A DNA stretch of 64,000 nt from Trichobilharzia szidati (taxonomy: Eukaryota; Platyhelminthes; Trematoda; Strigeidida; Schistosomatidae), in NCBI GenBank assembly GCA_944472155.2, contig OX235271.1, forward strand, positions 40,598,633-40,662,632, in the 5' to 3' direction. Below are positions 11,293 through 23,600 of the stretch, piece after piece; the first letter of the stretch is position 1, and each line of letters begins with the position of its first letter. Position numbers and translations under genes: made by a program. The notes below the pieces were generated by a model. The model worked only from the letters and a program-made list of their open reading frames with translations, was not told the DNA's origin and made no database searches.

Positions 11293-12124
11293 TCACTCAG
11301 CGCTCAATTATTTTGCAATTATCTGGTCAAATCTTGATCACAGTTCATATGAAATAGCTTTGTGTATTGAAAAAATTGTTCAGAAACTCCCTTCTGGACG
11401 ACCGATTTATAATATTTACACTTATTCAGACGTTCCAGCGAAATTCGTAACTAGCAAGCGTTACACCTCCAGACCGTGTATCACTGATTTGACATTTGCA
11501 TATCACATGTTGATTTAGACCTTGACTTTTCGCCATCGTTCTTGATCAATTTTTAATTTAAATACTTCTCCGTGTGGTTGCGTGTAAATTGATGATATGC
11601 ATTTCAACGATATGAGTTTGTTTGAGTGAATGAAGATGATTCTATTTCAGGACTGTCTGCGTGAAGCGTTGGTGTGTGGACAGATCCATCCTGTTGGGAA
11701 TATTCCTCTTGGTTCAAAGTTATCTTCTACAGCTCAACTTTGGTTAACTAGTCTCTTTTTACAGAACTTAATCGTATTTAAAAGTCTGAATTGCCTGTAC
11801 AGATGTCTCACGACACTGTTGACGTGCATTCAAGTGTGATTTTATTATTGTTCAATAGAACCGCTAGAATAGCGAAGAATGACCATGTTTTCCTAGAGTG
11901 TGAAAAGTTTCGTGGAAGCGCGTTTCTCGATGAAGTCTTGTCAGCTATAGAGTAGAACGTAGAGATCGGGTTTCTTGTGTTCAGATCATAACTGAGTAAT
12001 ATGTACGCTATATATACAATAGTATGTGCATGGGAGAACAATTGGATATCATTAGAAAATGTTTCTACAATACAGGAAAATATTCTGGGAATAAGAAAGT
12101 AGTGATACATGTGCATTTATTTAT
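11293..12124. other. Intergenic, no gene recognised
   Basis: Only short frames without motifs. It holds the third copy of the GGTCAAATYTTGATCACAG motif at 11325-11350. Confidence 0.4.
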
Positions 12125-12345
12125 CAGTCATGTTTTGCCATGCATCATTTGATGTCACACCGTCATGTTTGTTGAAGCATTAGGACTCCTCCTTATACGT
12201 GGAGCTTCTGCAGTTAGTCTTTCATTGTGTGAACCGAAAGCTTTATGTAGAAGCTTGATCCTATCAAAGTCGATCTCGTGTCCTGTTTCTATCAGCTTGT
12301 TTTCCCAGTCTCTTGAACTCTACAGACGTCTACGGAACTACCTTT
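12125..12345 (-). pseudogene. PLE GIY-YIG C-terminal relic
   Basis: Read on the minus strand, this matches the end of the GIY-YIG fragment at 10300-10498. It has ETGHEIDFDRIK, then AFGSHNERLTAEA and a decayed RRSPNASTNMT region. The nuclease core itself is missing or scrambled, and stops interrupt the frame. It lies in the opposite orientation to the 10-kb copy. Confidence 0.65.
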
Positions 12346-14397
12346 AGACGTTGTTTATTCTATTTTACTTTTAAATTTACCTGTCATGAAGATTCACCTA
12401 CATAAACAGCATCAGAATCATCACAATTGGTCTGCCACACATGACACCTCTACATTGACTTATGTGCTTTGAAATGCACAGAGATTTCTGTCCTGTTACA
12501 AGCAGCTCTATAAAGATAATCGCCAATACGTCTTTGATCAGATGAAAGTTTGCAATTGTCTCTGTCTCAGTGAAACACTGAAATCTCCTTGCAGACATGA
12601 TATTGAATCAAATGAAATGACGTTCATCTTTCCCTAGTATCTATCCAGTAATAAAGATGTATGGTTCGCTCTATTTCTGACGAATGCATAGAATATCACG
12701 AACTGACACTAGTTAGCGAACAACGAAAATCAAGCAGCAATGAACAGTTCAGTGAACTATCAATTCGTGTTCACAAACTCACAAACGATCAGCTGATTCA
12801 ACGACAAACTAATCGAGAGTATTCTACCATCACTAGTCAGTCGGTCTATCATCTGAAATGGTGTTATAGAGAGCAATTAACGAAATTCACCAGTCTTTAA
12901 TATTATGGATTATTTGTGCAGTAAATTATTATTAAGCCTCCACGATTCAACACAACGCATCAGAAAATATCCACAGGCAGAGTATATTGTACTGACAAAG
13001 TGAACCGGAGTACATCTCAGCAAACTGTTCTCATTATGCAGAAGTGTTTGAGTGGATTATTATTGATTGTTCTTATGAAAGTGGCATAAAATGCGAACAC
13101 ATACACGAAACCAGATGGAAGAATGAATGGAGTGCATGTCCATGGTTTGTCTCCTCAACATTGTTACATGGGAGTGTGAACTTCGCACCGTGAAAGAACT
13201 AAATGAGGCATCAAAAGTATTGAATTGATTTGAAAGGATAATTTGGGACTACTGTGTATAGACAGTGTAATTCTCAATTATTTCAATGAATACGCTTGGC
13301 TATCATCAGCCAATGAGCTCCGATGTGTTACGTGTTTTGAAATCCAGTGTAAATGAATGAGAACAGATGTGGTGGGAGAGAGGCTTAAACGCGTTCATTT
13401 GTTCGCAATACTGTCATTAACGGTAATGAACAATGGAAAGATGTGACAATAATAAGAGGTGTGGAATACAATCAGATGGTAGTGCTGACGTAGTTCGGAA
13501 AGCTCTTTCTGTCCCTCTAAAGCACTTTCCTAACCGCAGCATAAGGTGACGTGCAGTAAAAAATTCTCGCGTGAATATTAATACAAGGTAACCCGAGAAA
13601 TTGAGTACAGCTTATTTACCGTTGTATAAAACTTTGTTCGTTGTGCTACGTCGTGTCTTCTCGAAGATGATGACGGATGAGTCTGTTGATAAAAGACGCC
13701 TATTATCAATATTTTCTGCACGGCACTGGAAACAATTTCCTTGATGCAACAACACAGGAACCGTTCTGTGGTGACTGACAATTCCTATGACTGTGTTGTT
13801 TAAATGCTTACTAGTATTTGTTAATATTTTTTATTTGAATTACAAATAATTCCGCCAAATACAAATTCCAAAATTCATCGCTCTCTGTGTTGTTGGTTGA
13901 TTACCTGTAGTTCAGTCAGTGCGAAATACTACAATGACAAATAATTAAAACGCTCTCTTGCAACATAAGTGACATGTTTAGGGGGAATTTCAACACTTCT
14001 ATTGACAAACTTCAATGTCTTTCTTGTGTTCGCTTGTGAATTTCGACGTTCAGCAGGTAGTTACAAGGAGCACGATAATATCTTTCTGGCTTGTAGAAAT
14101 ATTTGCTAATCGCAGATGGATATCTGCTGTTCGGCATCAAAAGTGATCTGTCCAGTCGACAGTTCACATAACAATCGCCAAGTCAACACAGAGAATCCCA
14201 ATTAGAATGCACCCTGTACTGTCCATTAAAAGTGTTTGTCATATATAGTCGTATGATGGATTGATGGCTGGTATAATGTGGACATTATTCAGTGTGAAAA
14301 TAGATCTGATGAGGCTGAGTATAGTCAGATCTCGTTCAGTCGTAGAAGGACAAGTGCAGAAAGGTGAAATAAAAAGATGAATGGTGTAATAATGTTA
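12346..14397. other. Intergenic, no gene recognised
   Basis: Frames up to about 79 codons (12661-12900) carry no recognisable domain. The end of this stretch would be just past the poly(A) signal of the inferred minus-strand micro-exon gene. Confidence 0.4.
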
Positions 14398-14600
14398 TTT
14401 ATTAATAACCTTCACACAAGTGAAATCAATTTGAGATTATAGAAAATAATGTTTAATATTTAAACCGAAATTGCAAGTGTACCTCATTAGTTTTAGTGTA
14501 GATAAACAAAATAATATGTGCTCAAACGATATGAGGTAAAAGACTGGTTCGAACGATCCTTGCTAACCGAAAATTGACAAAAGCGATTCCTAATTGACAA
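14398..14600 (-). CDS. Candidate terminal exon and 3' UTR of the micro-exon array gene
   Basis: Below the array, the minus strand is a long T-rich tract. Its first strong acceptor is TTTTTGTGTTTTTCAG, ending at 14601. The exon would start TTGTCAATTAG. Joined in phase 1 to the previous exon, it adds two residues after the split codon and then stops at TAG. A minus-strand AATAAA lies at 14398-14403, about 200 nt downstream, and could be the poly(A) signal. Phase, acceptor and poly(A) signal fit, but such a short tail is easy to find by chance. Confidence 0.3.
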
Positions 14601-17600
14601 CTGAAAAACACAAAAAAGATGAAAACAAAAACAAGCTAAATATCAAAAATGTTAAATGAAAAAAAGGACACCGAGCAAAACAAAATTAAGTATTGAGTGA
14701 AAAGTAGAAATTAGAAAATAGGAGGACAAGAGAAAAGAACACAAACAAACCAAAATAATTCAAAAAAAAGCACAAAGAAAAACATAAATGCAAAAAAGAC
14801 ATATATCACAAAAGGAAAAACAAATAAATCGCAGAATCTCCAAATAATGTTGAACCCAAGAAAACGTATATGATTCCTACTCGTGCTTCTGCAATACACA
14901 CGGACTCTCTGCCTTTCACATGGCCTGAATATTCACCTGAATCCACAAAATTCATATACTCACATTTTAAATTGCATGTGAACCTATGTGTTATCCATGA
15001 GGCTCACACACATTTCGATTCGCACTTCCCGCCTTACGTCACTAGCCTGCTCCACACACGAGCATCTGACACTCTCCTCACACATACTCTCTAACTCATT
15101 ACCACAGGTCAGATTTCACGAAAAGCACTCAGCATTTCCGCCAACTGATATCACTCATCTGTCTTCAGGCTATAGGTGGAGGTTAAAAGTGGACAAGATT
15201 TCGTCATTCCCGCCTTGAGTATAACCCCTGAATATAAGAAAACCCAATCGTCGCCTGTTAACTTAAGCTATCCAAAGTATTCTTTATAAAAGGTTGACAT
15301 GTAGAATTCATTAGACGGAACAACACAACATCATGAAGAAGAAGGAATTGAAAATATCAAACTCACTGCTAATAAAACCATACCAATCAGGGCCATTAGT
15401 GATCACTAAATGAAGAAAAAAGGTTATGTTCCAATTGGCTGGAAAATATGCAGGACCTGACGTCCGAGTGGAGAAGCACACAACAATCAAGCAGTGATCA
15501 CAACCATGTCTCATGGTATGCAGACTGAGCAATGCAACTCTGGTCTCTGCTCACACTGAGTGGTTGGTGCATTTGAATTCTGGTCTCCACCGTATTGACT
15601 TCCACAAATCGCCTGCATTCCAATCTAATGAGAGTTCAGGTGTTCCGTTATAGGCGCGGCGAGTATCCCTTCCACGAAACAATTCAGACATGCACAATGT
15701 GAATGAGCTCAGAAACTGACGAAATCTTTGTGGAATGGCTATGCACATTACGACATTTGTAGCTACACTTGATAAGGAGATTGACACAGTGGGATAGTCG
15801 CGAGGATATGAAGCCCGTGAGAACTAGACAACAAGGACGCAGAGTGACTTTCAGATCAGAAGTGGCCGTGAATATGGAGAAGCTTCCCGTACCACTCACT
15901 CAATGAGTGGGTGACAAAATCAACAAATGTAGAATGATGAAGAGAGTGAATATCCGCCATCTGCGACAATGGTATTTTGATGAAAATGAGCACGTGGAAG
16001 GAGACGTGCTGACGTTGGTTTCGAGAATATGTGAAAATCAGTGACAGGCACTCAATCTCCGTCTACACTTCCTCGGAGATGGTGACTGTCGGCTGTGCAA
16101 GAAGACAACTGAAACAGGTATCTCATGCTGTGCATTATTCCGACTGGCTCGAAAATCCTTTACACAAGCCATTCGTATAGCCACATCGAATTGAGCCAAA
16201 CTGCACGAATCCGAACACACTTCGAATAGAGTATGAAATGTGATACGAAGTGGTTCTACATAGTAGAAATGTAACTTGAGCAGGGTCAATCAGTATTCGA
16301 AAGTCTTACCCGTTGTCGTTTCTTCTTCAACTTGTTCTGTTGTTGTGGGTGTGGCGACTGGCGGCTCTGTCAGAAGAGAAGTAGAACAGACGTCTCACCA
16401 GTTGTCACACCACTGACGTGATAAACTTCAAAATTGCACTTCGCAGATCATCAAAATAATCTGACTGGACGTGAATTCGACAGACAAGAGTGTTGTCTCA
16501 CGTCAAGTCGAATATATTCACGTGCTCACAAAACTCACCTTGTGTTGTTGCCTTCTCAGCAATATTTCTCTTCCCTAAAATGAAAGAGATTGAAAATACA
16601 CAGCATCACAAATAGCACCAGAGTCGGAATATAACTTCCACAGTGACTGCCAGACTTGTCACAGTCTCTCGCATCAATGTGGAACACACGAAACCGTCTA
16701 TGTTTCCTACTCGTGCTTCTGCAATACACACGGACTCTCTGCCTTTCACATGGCCTGAATATTCACCTGAATCCACAAAATTCATATACTCACATTTTAA
16801 ATTGCATGTGAACCTATGTGTTATCCATGAGGCTCACACACATTTCGATTCGCACTTCCCGCCTTACGTCACTAGCCTGCTCCACACACGAGCATCTGAC
16901 ACTCTCCTCACACATACTCTCTAACTCATTACCACGGGTCAGATTTCACGAAAAGCACTCAGCATTTCCGCCAACTGATATCACTCATCTGTCTTCAGGC
17001 TATAGGTGGAGGTTAAAAGTGGACAAGATTTCGTCATTCCCGCCTTGAGTATAACCCCTGAATATAAGAAAACCCAATCGTCGCCTGTTAACTTAAGCTA
17101 TCCAAAGTATTCTTTATAAAAGGTTGACATGTAGAATTCATTAGACAGAACAACACAACATCATGAAGAAGAAGGAATTGAAAATATCAAAATCACTGCC
17201 AATAACATGATACCCATCATGGTCATTAGTGATCACTAAATGAAGAAAAAAAGGTTATGTTCGAATTGGTTGGAAAATATGCAGGACCTGACGTCCGAGT
17301 GGAGAAGCACACAACAATCAAGCAGTGATCACAACCATGTCTCATGGTATGCAGACTGAGCAATGCAACTCTGGTCTCTGCTCACACTGAGTGGTTGGTG
17401 CATTTGAATTCTGGTCTCCACCGTATTGACTTCCACAAATCGCCTGCATTCCAATCTAATGAGAGTTCAGGTGTTCCGTTATAGGCGCGGCGAGTATCCC
17501 TTCCACGAAACAATTCAGACATGCACAATGTGAATGAGCTCAGAAACTGACGAAATCTTTGTGGAATGGCTATGCACATTACGACATTTGTAGCTACACT

Positions 17601-20600
17601 TGATAAGGAGATTGACACAGTGGGATAGTCGCGAGGATATGAAGCCCGTGAGAACTAGACAACAAGGACGCAGAGTGACTTTCAGATCAGAAGTGGCCGT
17701 GAATATGGAGAAGCTTCCCGTACCACTCACTCAATGAGTGGGTGACAAAATCAACAAATGTAGAATGATGAAGAGAGTGAATATCCGCCATCTGCGACAA
17801 TGGTATTTTGATGAAAATGAGCACGTGGAAGGAGACGTGCTGACGTTGGTTTCGAGAATATGTGAAAATCAGTGACAGGCACTCAATCTCCGTCTACACT
17901 TCCTCGGAGATGGTGACTGTCGGCTGTGCAAGAAGACAACTGAAACAGGTATCTCATGCTGTGCATTATTCCGACTGGCTCGAAAATCCTTTACACAAGC
18001 CATTCGTATAGCCACATCGAATTGAGCCAAACTGCACGAATCCGAACACACTTCGAATAGAGTATGAAATGTGATACGAAGTGGTTCTACATAGTAGAAA
18101 TGTAACTTGAGCAGGGTCAATCAGTATTCGAAAGTCTTACCCGTTGTCGTTTCTTCTTCAACTTGTTCTGTTGTTGTGGGTGTGGCGACTGGCGGCTCTG
18201 TCAGAAGAGAAGTAGAACAGACGTCTCACCAGTTGTCACACCACTGACGTGATAAACTTCAAAATTGCACTTCGCAGATCATCAAAATAATCTGACTGGA
18301 CGTGAATTCGACAGACAAGAGTGTTGTCTCACGTCAAGTCGAATATATTCACGTGCTCACAAAACTCACCTTGTGTTGTTGCCTTCTCAGCAATATTTCT
18401 CTTCCCTAAAATGAAAGAGATTGAAAATACACAGCATCACAAATAGCACCAGAGTCGGAATATAACTTCCACAGTGACTGCCAGACTTGTCACAGTCTCT
18501 CGCATCAATGTGGAACACACGAAACCGTCTATGTTTCCTACTCGTGCTTCTGCAATACACACGGACTCTCTGCCTTTCACATGGCCTGAATATTCACCTG
18601 AATCCACAAAATTCATATACTCACATTTTAAATTGCATGTGAACCTATGTGTTATCCATGAGGCTCACACACATTTCGATTCGCACTTCCCGCCTTACGT
18701 CACTAGCCTGCTCCACACACGAGCATCTGACACTCTCCTCACACATACTCTCTAACTCATTACCACGGGTCAGATTTCACGAAAAGCACTCAGCATTTCC
18801 GCCAACTGATATCACTCATCTGTCTTCAGGCTATAGGTGGAGGTTAAAAGTGGACAAGATTTCGTCATTCCCGCCTTGAGTATAACCCCTGAATATAAGA
18901 AAACCCAATCGTCGCCTGTTAACTTAAGCTATCCAAAGTATTCTTTATAAAAGGTTGACATGTAGAATTCATTAGACAGAACAACACAACATCATGAAGA
19001 AGAAGGAATTGAAAATATCAAAATCACTGCCAATAACATGATACCCATCATGGTCATTAGTGATCACTAAATGAAGAAAAAAAGGTTATGTTCGAATTGG
19101 TTGGAAAATATGCAGGACCTGACGTCCGAGTGGAGAAGCACACAACAATCAAGCAGTGATCACAACCATGTCTCATGGTATGCAGACTGAGCAATGCAAC
19201 TCTGGTCTCTGCTCACACTGAGTGGTTGGTGCATTTGAATTCTGGTCTCCACCGTATTGACTTCCACAAATCGCCTGCATTCCAATCTAATGAGAGTTCA
19301 GGTGTTCCGTTATAGGCGCGGCGAGTATCCCTTCCACGAAACAATTCAGACATGCACAATGTGAATGAGCTCAGAAACTGACGAAATCTTTGTGGAATGG
19401 CTATGCACATTACGACATTTGTAGCTACACTTGATAAGGAGATTGACACAGTGGGATAGTCGCGAGGATATGAAGCCCGTGAGAACTAGACAACAAGGAC
19501 GCAGAGTGACTTTCAGATCAGAAGTGGCCGTGAATATGGAGAAGCTTCCCGTACCACTCACTCAATGAGTGGGTGACAAAATCAACAAATGTAGAATGAT
19601 GAAGAGAGTGAATATCCGCCATCTGCGACAATGGTATTTTGATGAAAATGAGCACGTGGAAGGAGACGTGCTGACGTTGGTTTCGAGAATATGTGAAAAT
19701 CAGTGACAGGCACTCAATCTCCGTCTACACTTCCTCGGAGATGGTGACTGTCGGCTGTGCAAGAAGACAACTGAAACAGGTATCTCATGCTGTGCATTAT
19801 TCCGACTGGCTCGAAAATCCTTTACACAAGCCATTCGTATAGCCACATCGAATTGAGCCAAACTGCACGAATCCGAACACACTTCGAATAGAGTATGAAA
19901 TGTGATACGAAGTGGTTCTACATAGTAGAAATGTAACTTGAGCAGGGTCAATCAGTATTCGAAAGTCTTACCCGTTGTCGTTTCTTCTTCAACTTGTTCT
20001 GTTGTTGTGGGTGTGGCGACTGGCGGCTCTGTCAGAAGAGAAGTAGAACAGACGTCTCACCAGTTGTCACACCACTGACGTGATAAACTTCAAAATTGCA
20101 CTTCGCAGATCATCAAAATAATCTGACTGGACGTGAATTCGACAGACAAGAGTGTTGTCTCACGTCAAGTCGAATATATTCACGTGCTCACAAAACTCAC
20201 CTTGTGTTGTTGCCTTCTCAGCAATATTTCTCTTCCCTAAAATGAAAGAGATTGAAAATACACAGCATCACAAATAGCACCAGAGTCGGAATATAACTTC
20301 CACAGTGACTGCCAGACTTGTCACAGTCTCTCGCATCAATGTGGAACACACGAAACCGTCTATGTTTCCTACTCGTGCTTCTGCAATACACACGGACTCT
20401 CTGCCTTTCACATGGCCTGAATATTCACCTGAATCCACAAAATTCATATACTCACATTTTAAATTGCATGTGAACCTATGTGTTATCCATGAGGCTCACA
20501 CACATTTCGATTCGCACTTCCCGCCTTACGTCACTAGCCTGCTCCACACACGAGCATCTGACACTCTCCTCACACATACTCTCTAACTCATTACCACGGG

Positions 20601-23600
20601 TCAGATTTCACGAAAAGCACTCAGCATTTCCGCCAACTGATATCACTCATCTGTCTTCAGGCTATAGGTGGAGGTTAAAAGTGGACAAGATTTCGTCATT
20701 CCCGCCTTGAGTATAACCCCTGAATATAAGAAAACCCAATCGTCGCCTGTTAACTTAAGCTATCCAAAGTATTCTTTATAAAAGGTTGACATGTAGAATT
20801 CATTAGACAGAACAACACAACATCATGAAGAAGAAGGAATTGAAAATATCAAAATCACTGCCAATAACATGATACCCATCATGGTCATTAGTGATCACTA
20901 AATGAAGAAAAAAAGGTTATGTTCGAATTGGTTGGAAAATATGCAGGACCTGACGTCCGAGTGGAGAAGCACACAACAATCAAGCAGTGATCACAACCAT
21001 GTCTCATGGTATGCAGACTGAGCAATGCAACTCTGGTCTCTGCTCACACTGAGTGGTTGGTGCATTTGAATTCTGGTCTCCACCGTATTGACTTCCACAA
21101 ATCGCCTGCATTCCAATCTAATGAGAGTTCAGGTGTTCCGTTATAGGCGCGGCGAGTATCCCTTCCACGAAACAATTCAGACATGCACAATGTGAATGAG
21201 CTCAGAAACTGACGAAATCTTTGTGGAATGGCTATGCACATTACGACATTTGTAGCTACACTTGATAAGGAGATTGACACAGTGGGATAGTCGCGAGGAT
21301 ATGAAGCCCGTGAGAACTAGACAACAAGGACGCAGAGTGACTTTCAGATCAGAAGTGGCCGTGAATATGGAGAAGCTTCCCGTACCACTCACTCAATGAG
21401 TGGGTGACAAAATCAACAAATGTAGAATGATGAAGAGAGTGAATATCCGCCATCTGCGACAATGGTATTTTGATGAAAATGAGCACGTGGAAGGAGACGT
21501 GCTGACGTTGGTTTCGAGAATATGTGAAAATCAGTGACAGGCACTCAATCTCCGTCTACACTTCCTCGGAGATGGTGACTGTCGGCTGTGCAAGAAGACA
21601 ACTGAAACAGGTATCTCATGCTGTGCATTATTCCGACTGGCTCGAAAATCCTTTACACAAGCCATTCGTATAGCCACATCGAATTGAGCCAAACTGCACG
21701 AATCCGAACACACTTCGAATAGAGTATCAAATGTGATACGAAGTGGTTCTACATAGTAGAAATGTAACTTGAGCAGGGTCAATCAGTATTCGAAAGTCTT
21801 ACCCGTTGTCGTTTCTTCTTCAACTTGTTCTGTTGTTGTGGGTGTGGCGACTGGCGGCTCTGTCAGAAGAGAAGTAGAACAGACGTCTCACCAGTTGTCA
21901 CACCACTGACGTGATAAACTTCAAAATTGCACTTCGCAGATCATCAAAATAATCTGACTGGACGTGAATTCGACAGACAAGAGTGTTGTCTCACGTCAAG
22001 TCGAATATATTCACGTGCTCACAAAACTCACCTTGTGTTGTTGCCTTCTCAGCAATATTTCTCTTCCCTAAAATGAAAGAGATTGAAAATACACAGCATC
22101 ACAAATAGCACCAGAGTCGGAATATAACTTCCACAGTGACTGCCAGACTTGTCACAGTCTCTCGCATCAATGTGGAACACACGAAACCGTCTATGTTTCC
22201 TACTCGTGCTTCTGCAATACACACGGACTCTCTGCCTTTCACATGGCCTGAATATTCACCTGAATCCACAAAATTCATATACTCACATTTTAAATTGCAT
22301 GTGAACCTATGTGTTATCCATGAGGCTCACACACATTTCGATTCGCACTTCCCGCCTTACGTCACTAGCCTGCTCCACACACGAGCATCTGACACTCTCC
22401 TCACACATACTCTCTAACTCATTACCACGGGTCAGATTTCACGAAAAGCACTCAGCATTTCCGCCAACTGATATCACTCATCTGTCTTCAGGCTATAGGT
22501 GGAGGTTAAAAGTGGACAAGATTTCGTCATTCCCGCCTTGAGTATAACCCCTGAATATAAGAAAACCCAATCGTCGCCTGTTAACTTAAGCTATCCAAAG
22601 TATTCTTTATAAAAGGTTGACATGTAGAATTCATTAGACAGAACAACACAACATCATGAAGAAGAAGGAATTGAAAATATCAAAATCACTGCCAATAACA
22701 TGATACCCATCATGGTCATTAGTGATCACTAAATGAAGAAAAAAAGGTTATGTTCGAATTGGTTGGAAAATATGCAGGACCTGACGTCCGAGTGGAGAAG
22801 CACACAACAATCAAGCAGTGATCACAACCATGTCTCATGGTATGCAGACTGAGCAATGCAACTCTGGTCTCTGCTCACACTGAGTGGTTGGTGCATTTGA
22901 ATTCTGGTCTCCACCGTATTGACTTCCACAAATCGCCTGCATTCCAATCTAATGAGAGTTCAGGTGTTCCGTTATAGGCGCGGCGAGTATCCCTTCCACG
23001 AAACAATTCAGACATGCACAATGTGAATGAGCTCAGAAACTGACGAAATCTTTGTGGAATGGCTATGCACATTACGACATTTGTAGCTACACTTGATAAG
23101 GAGATTGACACAGTGGGATAGTCGCGAGGATATGAAGCCCGTGAGAACTAGACAACAAGGACGCAGAGTGACTTTCAGATCAGAAGTGGCCGTGAATATG
23201 GAGAAGCTTCCCGTACCACTCACTCAATGAGTGGGTGACAAAATCAACAAATGTAGAATGATGAAGAGAGTGAATATCCGCCATCTGCGACAATGGTATT
23301 TTGATGAAAATGAGCACGTGGAAGGAGACGTGCTGACGTTGGTTTCGAGAATATGTGAAAATCAGTGACAGGCACTCAATCTCCGTCTACACTTCCTCGG
23401 AGATGGTGACTGTCGGCTGTGCAAGAAGACAACTGAAACAGGTATCTCATGCTGTGCATTATTCCGACTGGCTCGAAAATCCTTTACACAAGCCATTCGT
23501 ATAGCCACATCGAATTGAGCCAAACTGCACGAATCCGAACACACTTCGAATAGAGTATGAAATGTGATACGAAGTGGTTCTACATAGTAGAAATGTAACT

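Noticed and set aside
15240..15345. TATA box (CTTTATAAAAGG) followed by an ATG on the plus strand of each unit
   Set aside because: The plus-strand frame is only about 15-27 codons, differs between units and has no downstream splice-compatible exon.
15551..16289. Minus-strand frames of 71-83 codons in each unit
   Set aside because: They lie in the intron between exons B and D of the inferred gene, lack motifs, and the only variant there (H/D) is as expected for neutral change.
16643..16924. 93-codon and 76-codon plus-strand frames repeated in each array unit
   Set aside because: Their conservation only reflects the near identity of the units. They have no domain or hydrophobic leader, and they overlap the minus-strand D-A intron and exon A.
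17180..17235. Hydrophobic ATG-initiated minus-strand peptide overlapping exon D, possibly a trans-spliced signal peptide
   Set aside because: It stops after about 21 residues with no donor joining it in phase to exons A or B; the phase-1 micro-exon reading explains the splice sites better.
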